A model generated the notes under the pieces. That model worked only from the letters and a program-made list of their open reading frames with translations, ran no database searches and was not told the DNA's origin. Source: JBOFSQ01 sp051651625 (GTDB lineage Bacteria > Planctomycetota > Planctomycetia > Pirellulales > Thermoguttaceae). Taken from it: a stretch of 42,620 bases of DNA. Position 1 is the stretch's first letter. Each line of letters begins with the position of its first letter. Position numbers and translations under genes: made by a program. Of the stretch, positions 1 through 8,930 are shown in pieces. The stretch covers positions 1-42,620 of the forward strand of contig JBOFSQ010000060.1 of the NCBI GenBank assembly GCA_051651625.1, read 5' to 3'.

Positions 1-3000
1 AAATACGCCGTTTCACGGTCAACCACGCCGAGCCGTACTCGATGATCTCGATGATTTACCGGCTCTATCCGTCGGCGACACCGAGTTACGATTCGCTGGG
101 ACGCATCATTTCCGTTGAAGCGTCGCCCATCGTTCTCGACAAGATCGCAACACTGCTCAAGTCGCTTGACCCCGACGAACCGAGTCCGAACGCGCCGGAA
201 GTGAAGTTCTACTCTCTGTACACGAAACCGACCGAAGTATTCCTCGCGCCGTTACGTCAACTCGTGCCAGCGGCGCAGATCGTCCCCGACGTTGCGAACA
301 AGCAGATTATGGTCATCGCGCGTCCGGTCGATCAGAAACTTGTCGCCGACAACATCGAAACGATTCTTGCGTCGTTCACTTTCCCCGAAGAGCCGATTCT
401 GCAAATCTATCGCGTGACTGCGGAGCAGCAGCGAAGACTCAATGCGTTCATCACGACCGCGCGTTCGGAACTGCCGACGGTGCAAGTTGTCGCCGACACG
501 ACGCCGGGCCAGATGTCGATTTGGGCGACGCCGAAAGAGCACGAACTGCTCAATACTGTAAACACGAAGTTCGCCGAGAGTGAACAAGAGTCGCCGATGA
601 AGCTGAAGGTTTTCACGCTTGCGGTGAACGACTTGGCGACGACGCAGCAACTTTTGGCGAAGTCGCACCCCGAAGCCGAGTTAATTCCCGATGCACAGCG
701 GAATCGTCTCTTCGTTTGGGCACCGCAGGAAGTCATCGACGCAGTTACCGTCACGCTCGATTCGCAAGAAGAGAGCGACGGGCGACAACTGTTCGCGTAC
801 CCCGCCGTTGGCACGACCACCGCAACGCTCGCATCGCTGGTGCGAACGGTTTATCCGAGTCTCAAAATCGTTGAAGACACGCGGCGGCTACTCGTTTGGG
901 CGACGGCACCAGAACACGTTCGCATCGGCGAAATTATCGAGCAGGCGAACGCCACCGTGCTGGGCGACCCCAACGCAGAGCTTGCGGAAAAGTTCGTTGC
1001 GTACACATTCACCGGCATGGACGTTGCGGCAATGAAAAAGATGATCGAGGCGTTCTTGCCAAACGTTAACATCCAAGGCGACACCGAGGCTGGCAGTATC
1101 ATCGTCCTCGCGCGGAGCAGCGAACACGAGCGGATTCGTGAACTGATCGAACAGATCAAGACGAGCGGCATCGGTCATCGTTGCACACTCCGCGCGTATC
1201 CTTACGGCGAGAGCAATCCGGTGATGCTGGAAGCGTATCTCCGCGGTGCGTTCCCCGATGCGGAGTCGTTTTCGTCGGACTCGCTCATCTTCCAGCTCAG
1301 TTCCGTATACGCATACGAGCGATTCTGGGACGTTAGATCGCAGTTGGCGTCACAGAAAGTGAAGAAGAAGACTGGCTTTTTCAAAGTCGATCTCAAGAGC
1401 CGCAGCGTCTACGCCTATCTCGCCGACGACGAACACACTGTCATCGGCAAAGCGATTGAAGAGATCGCAAGCGTTACGTCGAAAGAGGCGTCGAAGATGG
1501 TGACGAAGCGTTACGTTCTCGAAGACACGAGCTTTTATGAAGTAGAAGAACTCTTCAGCGAAGTTGCGCCGTCGGCGATGTTCCGTGCGATCTACGTTCC
1601 GGTTGCGCGACGGAGTGGCGACGATTGGTACTCGTCGTATCGTTCATCGTACCGCGACTTCATTGCAAGTGCCTGCGAGGCTGACCAAGTTCGGATCGAG
1701 CAGCTTGTCAAAGAACTCAACGAAGCGACATCGACGATGGGACAACGTGGACTAATTGTTCTCACGCTACCGAGCGGCGGACGCATCGACCGCGCGAAAG
1801 TTTTAGAAGCACTGACGCGACTCTATCCGAACGCCGATCCTGCGGCGGGGACCGAGCCGAACCAGATTACGCTCTGGGCACGCCCGCATTTGCGCGAACG
1901 GATTGAGAACGTCTTCAACGAACTTTGCCGTGACATCCCCGAAGACCAGCGGGCGTTCATCAAGAGTTATCCGCTCAAGTACATTCCGGCAACGCAAGCA
2001 GTGAAGTGGATCAAAGACCTCTGCCCGAACGCATCTATCGAAGCTGGCGGCGCGGAACGTGGCAAGATGGATTCAAGTGTCGCCGCAGCACCAGCGGGCG
2101 CGCCGGTCTCGCATACCCTAATCGCACTTGCGACGAAAAGCGATCAAGCCGAAATCGCAAAGGCACTAACCGAGATCGACATTCCGCTCACGAGCGACGT
2201 CGAACCGACTCCGAAAGTTTACGACTTGAGTGACCTGCCACTCAACTACATCTTCTGGAACGTCAGTTCGTTGCGACAGGCGATTCCGGGGATTGTCGTT
2301 CTTGGGTCGGGCGTTCCGGGGCAGATCGTAGTTTGGGGGACGGACGAAGAGCAACGCAAAGTGGAATCGGTTTTGAAGCAGGTCGTTGCGGAGAGTCCTG
2401 AATCTCGTTCGACGATGGAAATCTACACACTCGCCAACGGCTTCGCGCAAGAGACGCGGCGGCTGATGAAACTCATCGCCCCGAACGCAACGTTCGTCGA
2501 TGGGACGCAACTAAACCAGATGATCGTCTGGGCGAAGCCGTCGGATCAGGTGAAGATTAAGGAGTTTGTTGGCCGTCTTCAAAAAGAGGAAGCGAGTCGT
2601 GACGTTGTTTTCTATCCGGTTCCGCGTGGACTTTCGTGGATGGTTTATGCGACGGTGCGCGACTTCGTTTCGTATCGCGGAATGGCCGCTGACATCTCGT
2701 ATGACTACACCGGTGATCGGTTGATGGTCGTCGCCAGTGCTGAAGAACAAGAGACGATCAAGAAGTTGATCGGCGAAGTCGGGACGCGCGAGACCGACTT
2801 TGAAGTCTTCGTGCTCCAAAACATCGACCTCGAATCGGCGCAGATGGCACTCACCGCGCTCTATTCTAGCGAGTCGTACTACACACGTCCGGTTGTTCAG
2901 ACCGATGCGTACTCATCGACGATTTTTGTTCAGGGTACGAAGCAACAGATTGAGGCGGCGCGAAAGACGCTCGTCAAGATGGGCGAACCGCAACTGATCG

Positions 3001-4055
3001 AAGGCGACCCGACGTTTCTGAACAACAACATCAACAACAATGCACCGCGCAGCAATTCGGGGCAAATCCGCGTCCTTCGGCTTGAGGGGAACGTTGCAAA
3101 CACGATCCGCGAACTCGAACGCATCTGGCCGCAGATGAGTGCCAGTCCGCTCATTATTCAGCGTGAAAGTCGTCCGCTCATCCAGAAGAAGGAGAACGGA
3201 AACTTTTCTGTTCCCGATGATGAAGCGACGAAAGCGTTTGCAGACATTGCTGGCGAGCCAGCCGAAACGAACGCCGCAACAGAAGCAGAAACAGCCGCAC
3301 GGCCCGATGGCGTCTACATGACCATCGGCGACGACGGTTCGCTCACGCTCATCTCATACGACGAAGAGGCACTCGACATTCTCGAAGACATCCTCACGCG
3401 AATCAACAGCCGCATTGTCGATGAGGGGCGTGACTACACGATCTATTCTGTGCGAAATATCAGTGCGATGACGGTCTATCAAAAAATTCAGTTGGTGTTG
3501 CGTTCGCGTATGTCGTCTCGTCAACAGCAGCTTGCCGCGCCGCGCTGGCAGACGCAGCAGGCGGCGATTCCGCTGGAGATTGTCCCCGATCTCTCGACGA
3601 ACACGATTTACGTTCGCGGGTCGAAGGCTGATCGCAAAGAGGTCGGGCGGCTGATTGCGATGTACGATTTGTCGGAGCTTCCGGGCGAACGTGTCGTTCT
3701 CAAGCCGATTCGCGTGACGATTCAAAACGCCGATGCGTACTTGATTTGGCAACAGGTCATGAACGTTTACCAGCAGAAGATTCAGTCGATCAGTTTGCCG
3801 GGCGGAGTTGTTCCTCGGATTACGATCAACCAGCTCAACAACTCGCTCGAAATCATCGCGCCGGAACCGCTCGCGACAGAACTCAAAGACTACGCCGAAG
3901 AACTCGACAAGAAAATCATGACCGAGCCGGGCCGCAAGATTCAGGTGATCCCGCTTGAAGTGAAGGGGACGGTGATTCGTCAGGCGATCAGCGTGATTCG
4001 TCAATCGCAATCTGGCCGCGGCGGCGTGATGATGCCGGGGATGGGGGCGTATTAG
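1..4055 (+). CDS. Giant repeat protein of secretin-N-like modules (5' end outside window)
   Basis: The frame is open from base 3 without a stop, so the gene starts upstream of the window; about 1350 residues are visible. By eye the protein is a tandem array of roughly 17 divergent modules of 65-95 residues. A typical module runs: a strand (for example VFTL or IYTL), a helix with repeated Leu/Ala, a P-x-A strand with V-P-D or similar, then a strand ending V-W-A-x-P and a helix beginning E-H/D-Q. This resembles the short N1-type secretin_N / NolW-like fold. I see no secretin pore domain at the C-terminus, which ends in a Gly/Met-rich tail. An Asn-rich stretch (around base 3020) and an acidic Ala/Glu-rich stretch (around 3250) look like linkers. 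The stop lies 4 bp from the convergent fliH stop. The likely role is an extracytoplasmic scaffold, but function is unknown. Confidence 0.8.
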   Translation, partial: IRRFTVNHAEPYSMISMIYRLYPSATPSYDSLGRIISVEASPIVLDKIATLLKSLDPDEPSPNAPEVKFYSLYTKPTEVFLAPLRQLVPAAQIVPDVANKQIMVIARPVDQKLVADNIETILASFTFPEEPILQIYRVTAEQQRRLNAFITTARSELPTVQVVADTTPGQMSIWATPKEHELLNTVNTKFAESEQESPMKLKVFTLAVNDLATTQQLLAKSHPEAELIPDAQRNRLFVWAPQEVIDAVTVTLDSQEESDGRQLFAYPAVGTTTATLASLVRTVYPSLKIVEDTRRLLVWATAPEHVRIGEIIEQANATVLGDPNAELAEKFVAYTFTGMDVAAMKKMIEAFLPNVNIQGDTEAGSIIVLARSSEHERIRELIEQIKTSGIGHRCTLRAYPYGESNPVMLEAYLRGAFPDAESFSSDSLIFQLSSVYAYERFWDVRSQLASQKVKKKTGFFKVDLKSRSVYAYLADDEHTVIGKAIEEIASVTSKEASKMVTKRYVLEDTSFYEVEELFSEVAPSAMFRAIYVPVARRSGDDWYSSYRSSYRDFIASACEADQVRIEQLVKELNEATSTMGQRGLIVLTLPSGGRIDRAKVLEALTRLYPNADPAAGTEPNQITLWARPHLRERIENVFNELCRDIPEDQRAFIKSYPLKYIPATQAVKWIKDLCPNASIEAGGAERGKMDSSVAAAPAGAPVSHTLIALATKSDQAEIAKALTEIDIPLTSDVEPTPKVYDLSDLPLNYIFWNVSSLRQAIPGIVVLGSGVPGQIVVWGTDEEQRKVESVLKQVVAESPESRSTMEIYTLANGFAQETRRLMKLIAPNATFVDGTQLNQMIVWAKPSDQVKIKEFVGRLQKEEASRDVVFYPVPRGLSWMVYATVRDFVSYRGMAADISYDYTGDRLMVVASAEEQETIKKLIGEVGTRETDFEVFVLQNIDLESAQMALTALYSSESYYTRPVVQTDAYSSTIFVQGTKQQIEAARKTLVKMGEPQLIEGDPTFLNNNINNNAPRSNSGQIRVLRLEGNVANTIRELERIWPQMSASPLIIQRESRPLIQKKENGNFSVPDDEATKAFADIAGEPAETNAATEAETAARPDGVYMTIGDDGSLTLISYDEEALDILEDILTRINSRIVDEGRDYTIYSVRNISAMTVYQKIQLVLRSRMSSRQQQLAAPRWQTQQAAIPLEIVPDLSTNTIYVRGSKADRKEVGRLIAMYDLSELPGERVVLKPIRVTIQNADAYLIWQQVMNVYQQKIQSISLPGGVVPRITINQLNNSLEIIAPEPLATELKDYAEELDKKIMTEPGRKIQVIPLEVKGTVIRQAISVIRQSQSGRGGVMMPGMGAY

Positions 4056-4059
4056 AGGT

Positions 4060-4893
4060 CTACACCAGTTCGCACTCAATTCTGTGCAACCGCGATTCGA
4101 TGCGCTGATCGACGCTGCCGAGTGACGTTTCCATCACGCACCCGCCCGCCGAAACTTTCGGGTCTGCGACGATCTCGCAACTCGCAATGTGTGCGACTTC
4201 GCGCACCAACGTCTCGACTTGCGGTAGCAGCGTTTCGTGGTCGAGCGGATTCATTCGGATTTTGAGTTGACCACTTCCGACGCCGAGTTCAAGAGCCTCG
4301 CGGACCATATCAAGCGGCAAGTCGATCATCTCTGGAAGTTGACGGTTTATCGCACGGTGAGCGATTTCCGTCGCAACGTGAATCGCACTCTTTTCCCACT
4401 CGCCGAGAAAACCGTGCTGCGCCTCGCCGAGTTTTGTGATCATCATTTGTATCGCGGGAATGAGCGTTTCGAGTTTTGCGGCGAGTTGTAGTTCCGCTTC
4501 GGTGCGTACTTTGTCGGCGTAGTCGATTTGGGCTTGAAGTTCTCCGTCGATGTAACCTTGTTGTTTTCCTTCGGCGTATCCGGTGGCGTACCCTTCTTTG
4601 TAACCGTTGGCGTGTGCCTCGGTCTCGACCTTGTTTCGCATCGTTTCGAGCGTCTGCGTTTCGTTTGCGAGACGTTCGTTGAGCGACAGTGTCGCTGCGC
4701 GTGTACCTTCAGCTTCCGCGCGAACCGACGCCAGTTCAAGCTCTGCTTGTTTTCGCAACTTATGAATCTCGTCACGAACTTGCGTCATCATTCCGAGAGC
4801 CTCGCCGCGAACGCGCGCGAGATAATCCGTCGCCTTTGTTTCAAGGTCAACGAAGTTGTATGGTGAGATTTGTGTGCGAGCAGTTAGTGGCAT
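4060..4893 (-). CDS. fliH: Flagellar assembly protein FliH
   Basis: A 277-residue protein. The N-terminal half is a long charged coiled coil. Residues 97-117 carry the G-x-x-x-G spacing typical of FliH (repeated G-Y-x-x-G). The C-terminal half contains the conserved FliH/V-ATPase E-like segment, with a stretch resembling I-R-x-N-P-x-D near residue 215. FliH binds and restrains the export ATPase FliI at the base of the flagellar type III export apparatus. It is the last gene of the minus-strand cluster after fliG. The usual next genes, fliI and fliJ, are absent: the stop is 4 bp from a convergent unrelated gene. The start ATG is immediately next to the inverted-repeat element at 4903-5032. Confidence 0.85.
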   Translation of the reverse strand: MPLTARTQISPYNFVDLETKATDYLARVRGEALGMMTQVRDEIHKLRKQAELELASVRAEAEGTRAATLSLNERLANETQTLETMRNKVETEAHANGYKEGYATGYAEGKQQGYIDGELQAQIDYADKVRTEAELQLAAKLETLIPAIQMMITKLGEAQHGFLGEWEKSAIHVATEIAHRAINRQLPEMIDLPLDMVREALELGVGSGQLKIRMNPLDHETLLPQVETLVREVAHIASCEIVADPKVSAGGCVMETSLGSVDQRIESRLHRIECELV

Positions 4894-4902
4894 ATAATAA
4901 CA

Positions 4903-5032
4903 GCCGGAAAGGAGCGTAGCGTATTGACGGATCGAAAAAATGAGGAGCGTAACGTATTTATGGATCGAAAAAAGATGATGGAGAAATTACACGCCGTTCC
5001 CGTCAATACGGCGAGTACGCCTCCTTTCCGGC
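4903..5032. repeat. Inverted-repeat element between fliG and fliH with internal direct repeats
   Basis: The left arm (4903-4930) and right arm (5000-5032) are imperfect inverted repeats sharing GCCGGAAAGGAG and GTATTGACGG. Inside, two 30-bp near-identical direct copies (4911-4940 and 4944-4973) each end in GGATCGAAAAAA. The right arm overlaps the end of fliG, so the stop codon and about the last nine FliG residues are read from the element. It looks like a small non-autonomous (MITE-like) insertion. Confidence 0.7.
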
Positions 5033-6160
5033 TTCTATTTGCCGCGACGAAATTGTTTTCCGCGACGTTTTCTCGCGTCTCAATTCGCGGAGTGCGTTCC
5101 CCAAAACGAGGCGGGCGACATCGGTGTCTTGCTTTTCGAGTGGGGCGAAGCGTTGAAGTTGTTCGGCAACATAATCGCGTTCCATCGGCGAGTAGTGTGT
5201 CAAGATGCGTTCGATGAAGACGGGGTTCGTCCCCGCGATCCCAACCATCACCGCACACGGATCAACACGCCGAACCAGTGCGGCGATAATGTCGTCGTCT
5301 AGCGATTCGAGTTCGGCAACGATTTGGTCGCCAGCAAGACGCGACGTTTCAGGTAAACTTTGTGTTTGTGGCGTCGGCGCGGCAGCGTCAGTTGCGTTGT
5401 CGATTGACTGGAGAATTTCGTCGCGTGTGTTTGCGTCGAGCGACGCGAACAGTTGCCGTGCCGACGAGAGACCGCGCGAAGTGCCGCTGATAATTTTCGC
5501 CTTCGACGCAAGACGATGTTCCAGCGTTTCAGAAATCATTCGGACGTTTTCGGGATCGGCCTCGTCTATCTGCGACAGACGCCGCATCACATCGACTTGC
5601 TGTTCGGTCGGGAATGTTGCGAGAATTTCGCGTGCAACGTCCGTGTCGATGTACGCCAGCACGACCGCAAGCGTCGCCACGCTCTCGCCCGCAAGTGCTT
5701 CGGCAATCAGCGACGTTGCAACATTTTTCAAGAACGCAAACGGTGCGGCGTCCGCACCATCGTTCGGCTGCACGGCTACGGCGTCTGCGGTTGACGGCGG
5801 TAAGACGACGTGATGCGCCGCCGAAAACTCAACCGAATCGAAGTGCGACGCTGTTCGTTTGACGACAGGACGCGAGTAGATTCCGGCGTCGTTCGGCGCG
5901 TTCACCGTCGCGTTCGTTGTCGCGTTTGTATGCGTGGCGAGTGCCGCTGCGGGGATTTTCCCTTGGTAGACGTTGCGACTCACTTCGCGTACAAACTCTT
6001 TGGAAACGTTCGCAACGTCTTGCGGCGACGCATCTTGAATCGCCAGCATCTCGCGCCGAACGGCGTGCGCAGTTTGCCGGTCGAGACGCTGCATCAACAC
6101 GTCCGCCGTCTTGAGATCGAGACCGAGAAAAAATAGTGCGACTTTGCGTATGTTTGACAT
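5003..6160 (-). CDS. fliG: Flagellar motor switch protein FliG (divergent, long)
   Basis: A 385-residue protein, longer than the usual ~335. The N-terminal domain (about 1-65) starts with the typical R-K-V-A-L-F-F-L-G-L-D. A low-complexity linker of about 70 residues (70-140) follows, then the middle domain (145-235) and the C-terminal torque domain (283-362, E-L-E-S-L-D-D-D-I-I onwards). The middle-domain E-H-P-Q signature is degenerate: the aligned site (about 158-163) reads G-E-S-V-A-T. FliG joins the MS ring (FliF) to the C ring and contacts the stator. The tail (about 377-385) is encoded by the repeat at 4903-5032. The position after fliF and an unnamed gene and before fliH fits the canonical order. 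It could be a specialised FliG paralogue. Confidence 0.85.
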   Translation of the reverse strand: MSNIRKVALFFLGLDLKTADVLMQRLDRQTAHAVRREMLAIQDASPQDVANVSKEFVREVSRNVYQGKIPAAALATHTNATTNATVNAPNDAGIYSRPVVKRTASHFDSVEFSAAHHVVLPPSTADAVAVQPNDGADAAPFAFLKNVATSLIAEALAGESVATLAVVLAYIDTDVAREILATFPTEQQVDVMRRLSQIDEADPENVRMISETLEHRLASKAKIISGTSRGLSSARQLFASLDANTRDEILQSIDNATDAAAPTPQTQSLPETSRLAGDQIVAELESLDDDIIAALVRRVDPCAVMVGIAGTNPVFIERILTHYSPMERDYVAEQLQRFAPLEKQDTDVARLVLGNALRELRREKTSRKTISSRQIEAGKEAYSPY

Positions 6161-6207
6161 TGTGAGTGGTTAGTGGCTGGTAGTGAGTGAAACTCATAAT
6201 AGGCCCT

Positions 6208-6236
6208 ATAGGACATATAGGGCCTATATGTCCTAT
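6208..6236. repeat. Near-perfect palindrome, ACATATAGG family
   Basis: ATAGGACATATAGG (6208-6221), one central base, then its exact reverse complement (6223-6236). It lies in the short gap between the fliG start and the upstream gene's stop. The same core recurs at 12770-12807. It has no T-tract, so it is not a classic terminator. Confidence 0.7.
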
Positions 6237-6262
6237 GGATGCGAGATGCGGTTTACACTCGA

Positions 6263-7045
6263 TTAACTTCCTTCTCCGTCGGTTTTCGGTGTAGTCGTCC
6301 CGATCCATTGCGCGACGACTTTTGCGGCGGCATTGGCGTCTTCGTGAACGACTTCGGATGCTTCGTCGATGAGTGTGTTGAGTCCACCTTTACCGAACCC
6401 TTCGAGTGTGCGGCGGGCACGGCGTTGGAGTTCGTCTTCGTCGAGGATTTCGTAGCGGCGACCGGTTTCGGTTTTCGTTTCTTCGTTTTGCTGCGACGTT
6501 AACACTTCGCGTTGTCTGTCGGCGACGTAGTGCAAAATGCGTGCGGCTTCAAGCCGTTTGAGTAGTTCGACAACTTTGAGAATGATCTCAACTCGCGTAA
6601 CGTCAGCGGGCGGTGTCTCTTTGACATCGAGCGCGGCAAGACGTTTTCGGATCGTCTCCATCGTCACGCCGAGGTCGGCCTGCCCAACAGGTTTCGGATA
6701 CTCTGGCCGTTCCAGCGGCGGCGGACTTTGACGAATGCGAAGTCGTTTGTAGTTTGCCAGCAATTTCGCTTCGCGTTCACGTCGTTCTTCGCCGCGTTCG
6801 ATTGCCTGTACCGACGCATCGTTGATCGGCAGTCGTTCTTGTCGTCCGCGCAGCACCGTACCGCCGCGCTGAAGACTCACCTTCGCTTGCGGATTGAGTC
6901 GGTAGAGTGCATGGAGCAGGAGGCCGAGGTCGTCGGGATGAATACCCGCCAGCTCCGCAATCTCCTTCGCCATATCTTCAGTGATGACGGAAGGCGGCTG
7001 CGGCGGCTCCTGTTTCGGTTTTTTTCCGCCGGGGACTATCGGCAT
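6263..7045 (-). CDS. Unnamed flagellar-cluster protein with a FliF-like FliG-binding tail
   Basis: A 260-residue soluble protein with no signal peptide or membrane segment. The N-terminus is Lys/Pro-rich, followed by a helical region (about 20-60) and a charged middle with E-R-R-E-R type stretches. I do not recognise residues 1-210. Residues 212-250 closely match the extreme C-terminus of the neighbouring FliF (534-571): both read R-T-L-x-x-F-x-K-G, then L-x-x-E, A-A-A-x-V and Q-W-I-G-T. In FliF this tail binds the N-terminal domain of FliG. The start is 3 nt after the fliF stop, so the genes are translationally close. Inference: a second FliG-binding component, perhaps an adaptor or an extra-ring protein. 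A PF-like name cannot be given. Confidence 0.8.
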   Translation of the reverse strand: MPIVPGGKKPKQEPPQPPSVITEDMAKEIAELAGIHPDDLGLLLHALYRLNPQAKVSLQRGGTVLRGRQERLPINDASVQAIERGEERREREAKLLANYKRLRIRQSPPPLERPEYPKPVGQADLGVTMETIRKRLAALDVKETPPADVTRVEIILKVVELLKRLEAARILHYVADRQREVLTSQQNEETKTETGRRYEILDEDELQRRARRTLEGFGKGGLNTLIDEASEVVHEDANAAAKVVAQWIGTTTPKTDGEGS

Positions 7046-7048
7046 ACA

Positions 7049-8785
7049 TCAACTCTCCGGCACTGGAACGACGGTTCCGATCCACTGACGCAGAACGGCG
7101 GCGGCGGCGTCGGGGTTTTCTTCTACGAGTTCAAACACTTCTTCTTGGAGCGAACGCGCACCTTTGTCGAAACTGTTGAGCGTTCGTTGCCACTTCTTTT
7201 GGCTGGCCGATTCTTCTTGATCGTCGAGTGCGGCGAGTTCTTCGGGTGTCGGCATCGGTAAGTCGGGCGACTCGTAAATCACTATCGGTTCAGGACGAAC
7301 GGGCCGCGTCACCGACCAAAGCACAAGCAAACCCGCGCCGATAAAACCGATCAGCGTCATCGTTTGCCACTCGCGATTGATCCACTGCGCCAGCTCGCCC
7401 CAGAACGTCATCGGCGACGGCGGCGGAGTCGGCATGTCGTCGTAGACGATTGTCGTGACCTGTTCGGCAAGTTCAATCGGCGATGCTTCTTTGTAAATCC
7501 CGACCTGATTTGTAACCGTCTTTTGAACGTTCGCAAGGATGTCGGCCTCGATAGTGGCGAGATAAGTGTCGGTGAGTTCTTGCGGTGGTTGACCAGCAGC
7601 AACTTGCGTTTTGGCGATGCGATCCATCGCCACTTTGCGAATGTAACCACGCGGAATCTGCACCGTCGCACGGATACTCGTCGGCGTGAACGGCGCGACG
7701 GTGATGGTCGTTTCTCTGCCGCGCGGGGCCATTGTGCGCGTCGTCTCGTCGAGCGATTCCGACGACTTCCCGCCCGACCCCGCATTGTTCATCGTGAGCG
7801 GAAGCGGCGTGTTTTGCTGGGCGACGTAACCCGGACGGAACGCTCGGCTTACACCTTCACTCTTCGCCTCCATCGTCTTGACTTGTTCGTTGATAATCGC
7901 AACCGACTTCTCGTGATCAATCACGAGCGAACGCTCTTCGCTATTTTTCGTCAGATCGACGTCAACGTTAACAATCGCACCGGGAATGTAGTTGAGGAGT
8001 GCGTCGAGTTTCTTGCGCCATTCGCGTTCGTACTTTTCTTTTTCGCCGAGATAGTTTCGCGCCGCGCCGATGAGGTACTCGTCGCTCCCTTGGTACGAAA
8101 GTCCGGTGCGTGCGTCGGTGATGCTGATTTCTTTGATGTCGGCGATGGCAAGCGTTGACCGCACAATCGCCGTGATTGTCGAGACCAGTTCGTCGGTGAT
8201 CGGACGGGTCGAGACCGGAATAACTGTGACGGCGGCGGTGACAATTTTCTTTTTGATCCAAAACTTGTCGTCCATTGCGACTCGTTCACCTGCTTGGACA
8301 GTGGCGGTTTCGATTTCGTCGAGCAGTTCGATCATTCTTGCGGCGTCGGTCTGCGCGGCGACGCGGGCCTTTTCGCCCATGACTTTTGCGGGGTCCCACG
8401 GCGAGAGCGACGAAATCATGTCGCTGGTTGCACTGCCGATGTCGCGTATCGCTTTTTCTTTGGCGATAGCGAGTGCGTATTTGTGCTGGTCAACTTTTTT
8501 GACTTGCAGTTTCATCTCGATCCAAGTGTAGTCGGAGAGACCAGACTTCGCCAAAGCATTGGCTACGGCGAGTTGCTCGATCTGCGTGAACTCCCGACTG
8601 TTGTAGAGAAAAACGTACTTCCCCGACGGCGACGTTGTTGTCGGCGGAATGATCAAAAAACAAAACGACGTTCCAAGCACCGCCACGAGCAAAACCGCAA
8701 TGATCCTGCTCCCCGGTGTCATACCGACGAACAAGTCCTTGAGTTGTGAGTAGAGATTTTTGAGATAGGCGAGGATGGTGTCCAT
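7049..8785 (-). CDS. fliF: Flagellar MS-ring protein FliF
   Basis: A 578-residue protein of normal FliF length. A first membrane helix (about 27-47) follows a short cytoplasmic N-terminus. The periplasmic ring-building domains come next, and a second membrane helix lies near residues 475-495 (L-I-G-F-I-G-A-G-L-L-V-L). The cytoplasmic C-terminus ends with the FliG-binding segment N-P-D-A-A-A-A-V-L-R-Q-W-I. FliF forms the MS ring in the inner membrane, the platform for the export gate and C ring. It is followed 3 nt later by the gene carrying a copy of its tail. No clear Shine-Dalgarno is visible. Upstream is a repeat-rich 145-bp gap before fliE. Confidence 0.95.
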   Translation of the reverse strand: MDTILAYLKNLYSQLKDLFVGMTPGSRIIAVLLVAVLGTSFCFLIIPPTTTSPSGKYVFLYNSREFTQIEQLAVANALAKSGLSDYTWIEMKLQVKKVDQHKYALAIAKEKAIRDIGSATSDMISSLSPWDPAKVMGEKARVAAQTDAARMIELLDEIETATVQAGERVAMDDKFWIKKKIVTAAVTVIPVSTRPITDELVSTITAIVRSTLAIADIKEISITDARTGLSYQGSDEYLIGAARNYLGEKEKYEREWRKKLDALLNYIPGAIVNVDVDLTKNSEERSLVIDHEKSVAIINEQVKTMEAKSEGVSRAFRPGYVAQQNTPLPLTMNNAGSGGKSSESLDETTRTMAPRGRETTITVAPFTPTSIRATVQIPRGYIRKVAMDRIAKTQVAAGQPPQELTDTYLATIEADILANVQKTVTNQVGIYKEASPIELAEQVTTIVYDDMPTPPPSPMTFWGELAQWINREWQTMTLIGFIGAGLLVLWSVTRPVRPEPIVIYESPDLPMPTPEELAALDDQEESASQKKWQRTLNSFDKGARSLQEEVFELVEENPDAAAAVLRQWIGTVVPVPES

Positions 8786-8799
8786 GTGGAGAGGTCAGT

Positions 8800-8905
8800 G
8801 GTTTGTGGCGAGTGAATCAGAGCGGGAAGCGTAAGCGAGTGAATAAGAACACGAAGCGTAAGCGAGTGCCCGAATCAGGATGGATTCCCGCCTTCGCGGG
8901 AATGA
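8800..8905. repeat. AAGCGTAAGCGAG repeats plus a CGCGGGAATGACG repeat upstream of fliF
   Basis: Two copies of GAAGCGTAAGCGAGTG are followed by a small palindrome (TTCCCGCCTTCGCGGGAA). The first motif recurs at 9753-9875, 10010-10035, 24344-24366 and 42351-42485, and the second (GTCATTCCCGC) at about 42292. These are dispersed REP-like sequences. Confidence 0.7.
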
Positions 8906-8930
8906 CGTTGTGGTACGCGGGGGAACGTAA

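Noticed and set aside
3354..4079. 241-codon minus-strand frame
   Set aside because: Antisense to the giant repeat protein and crossing into the fliH end; composition is typical of a shadow frame.
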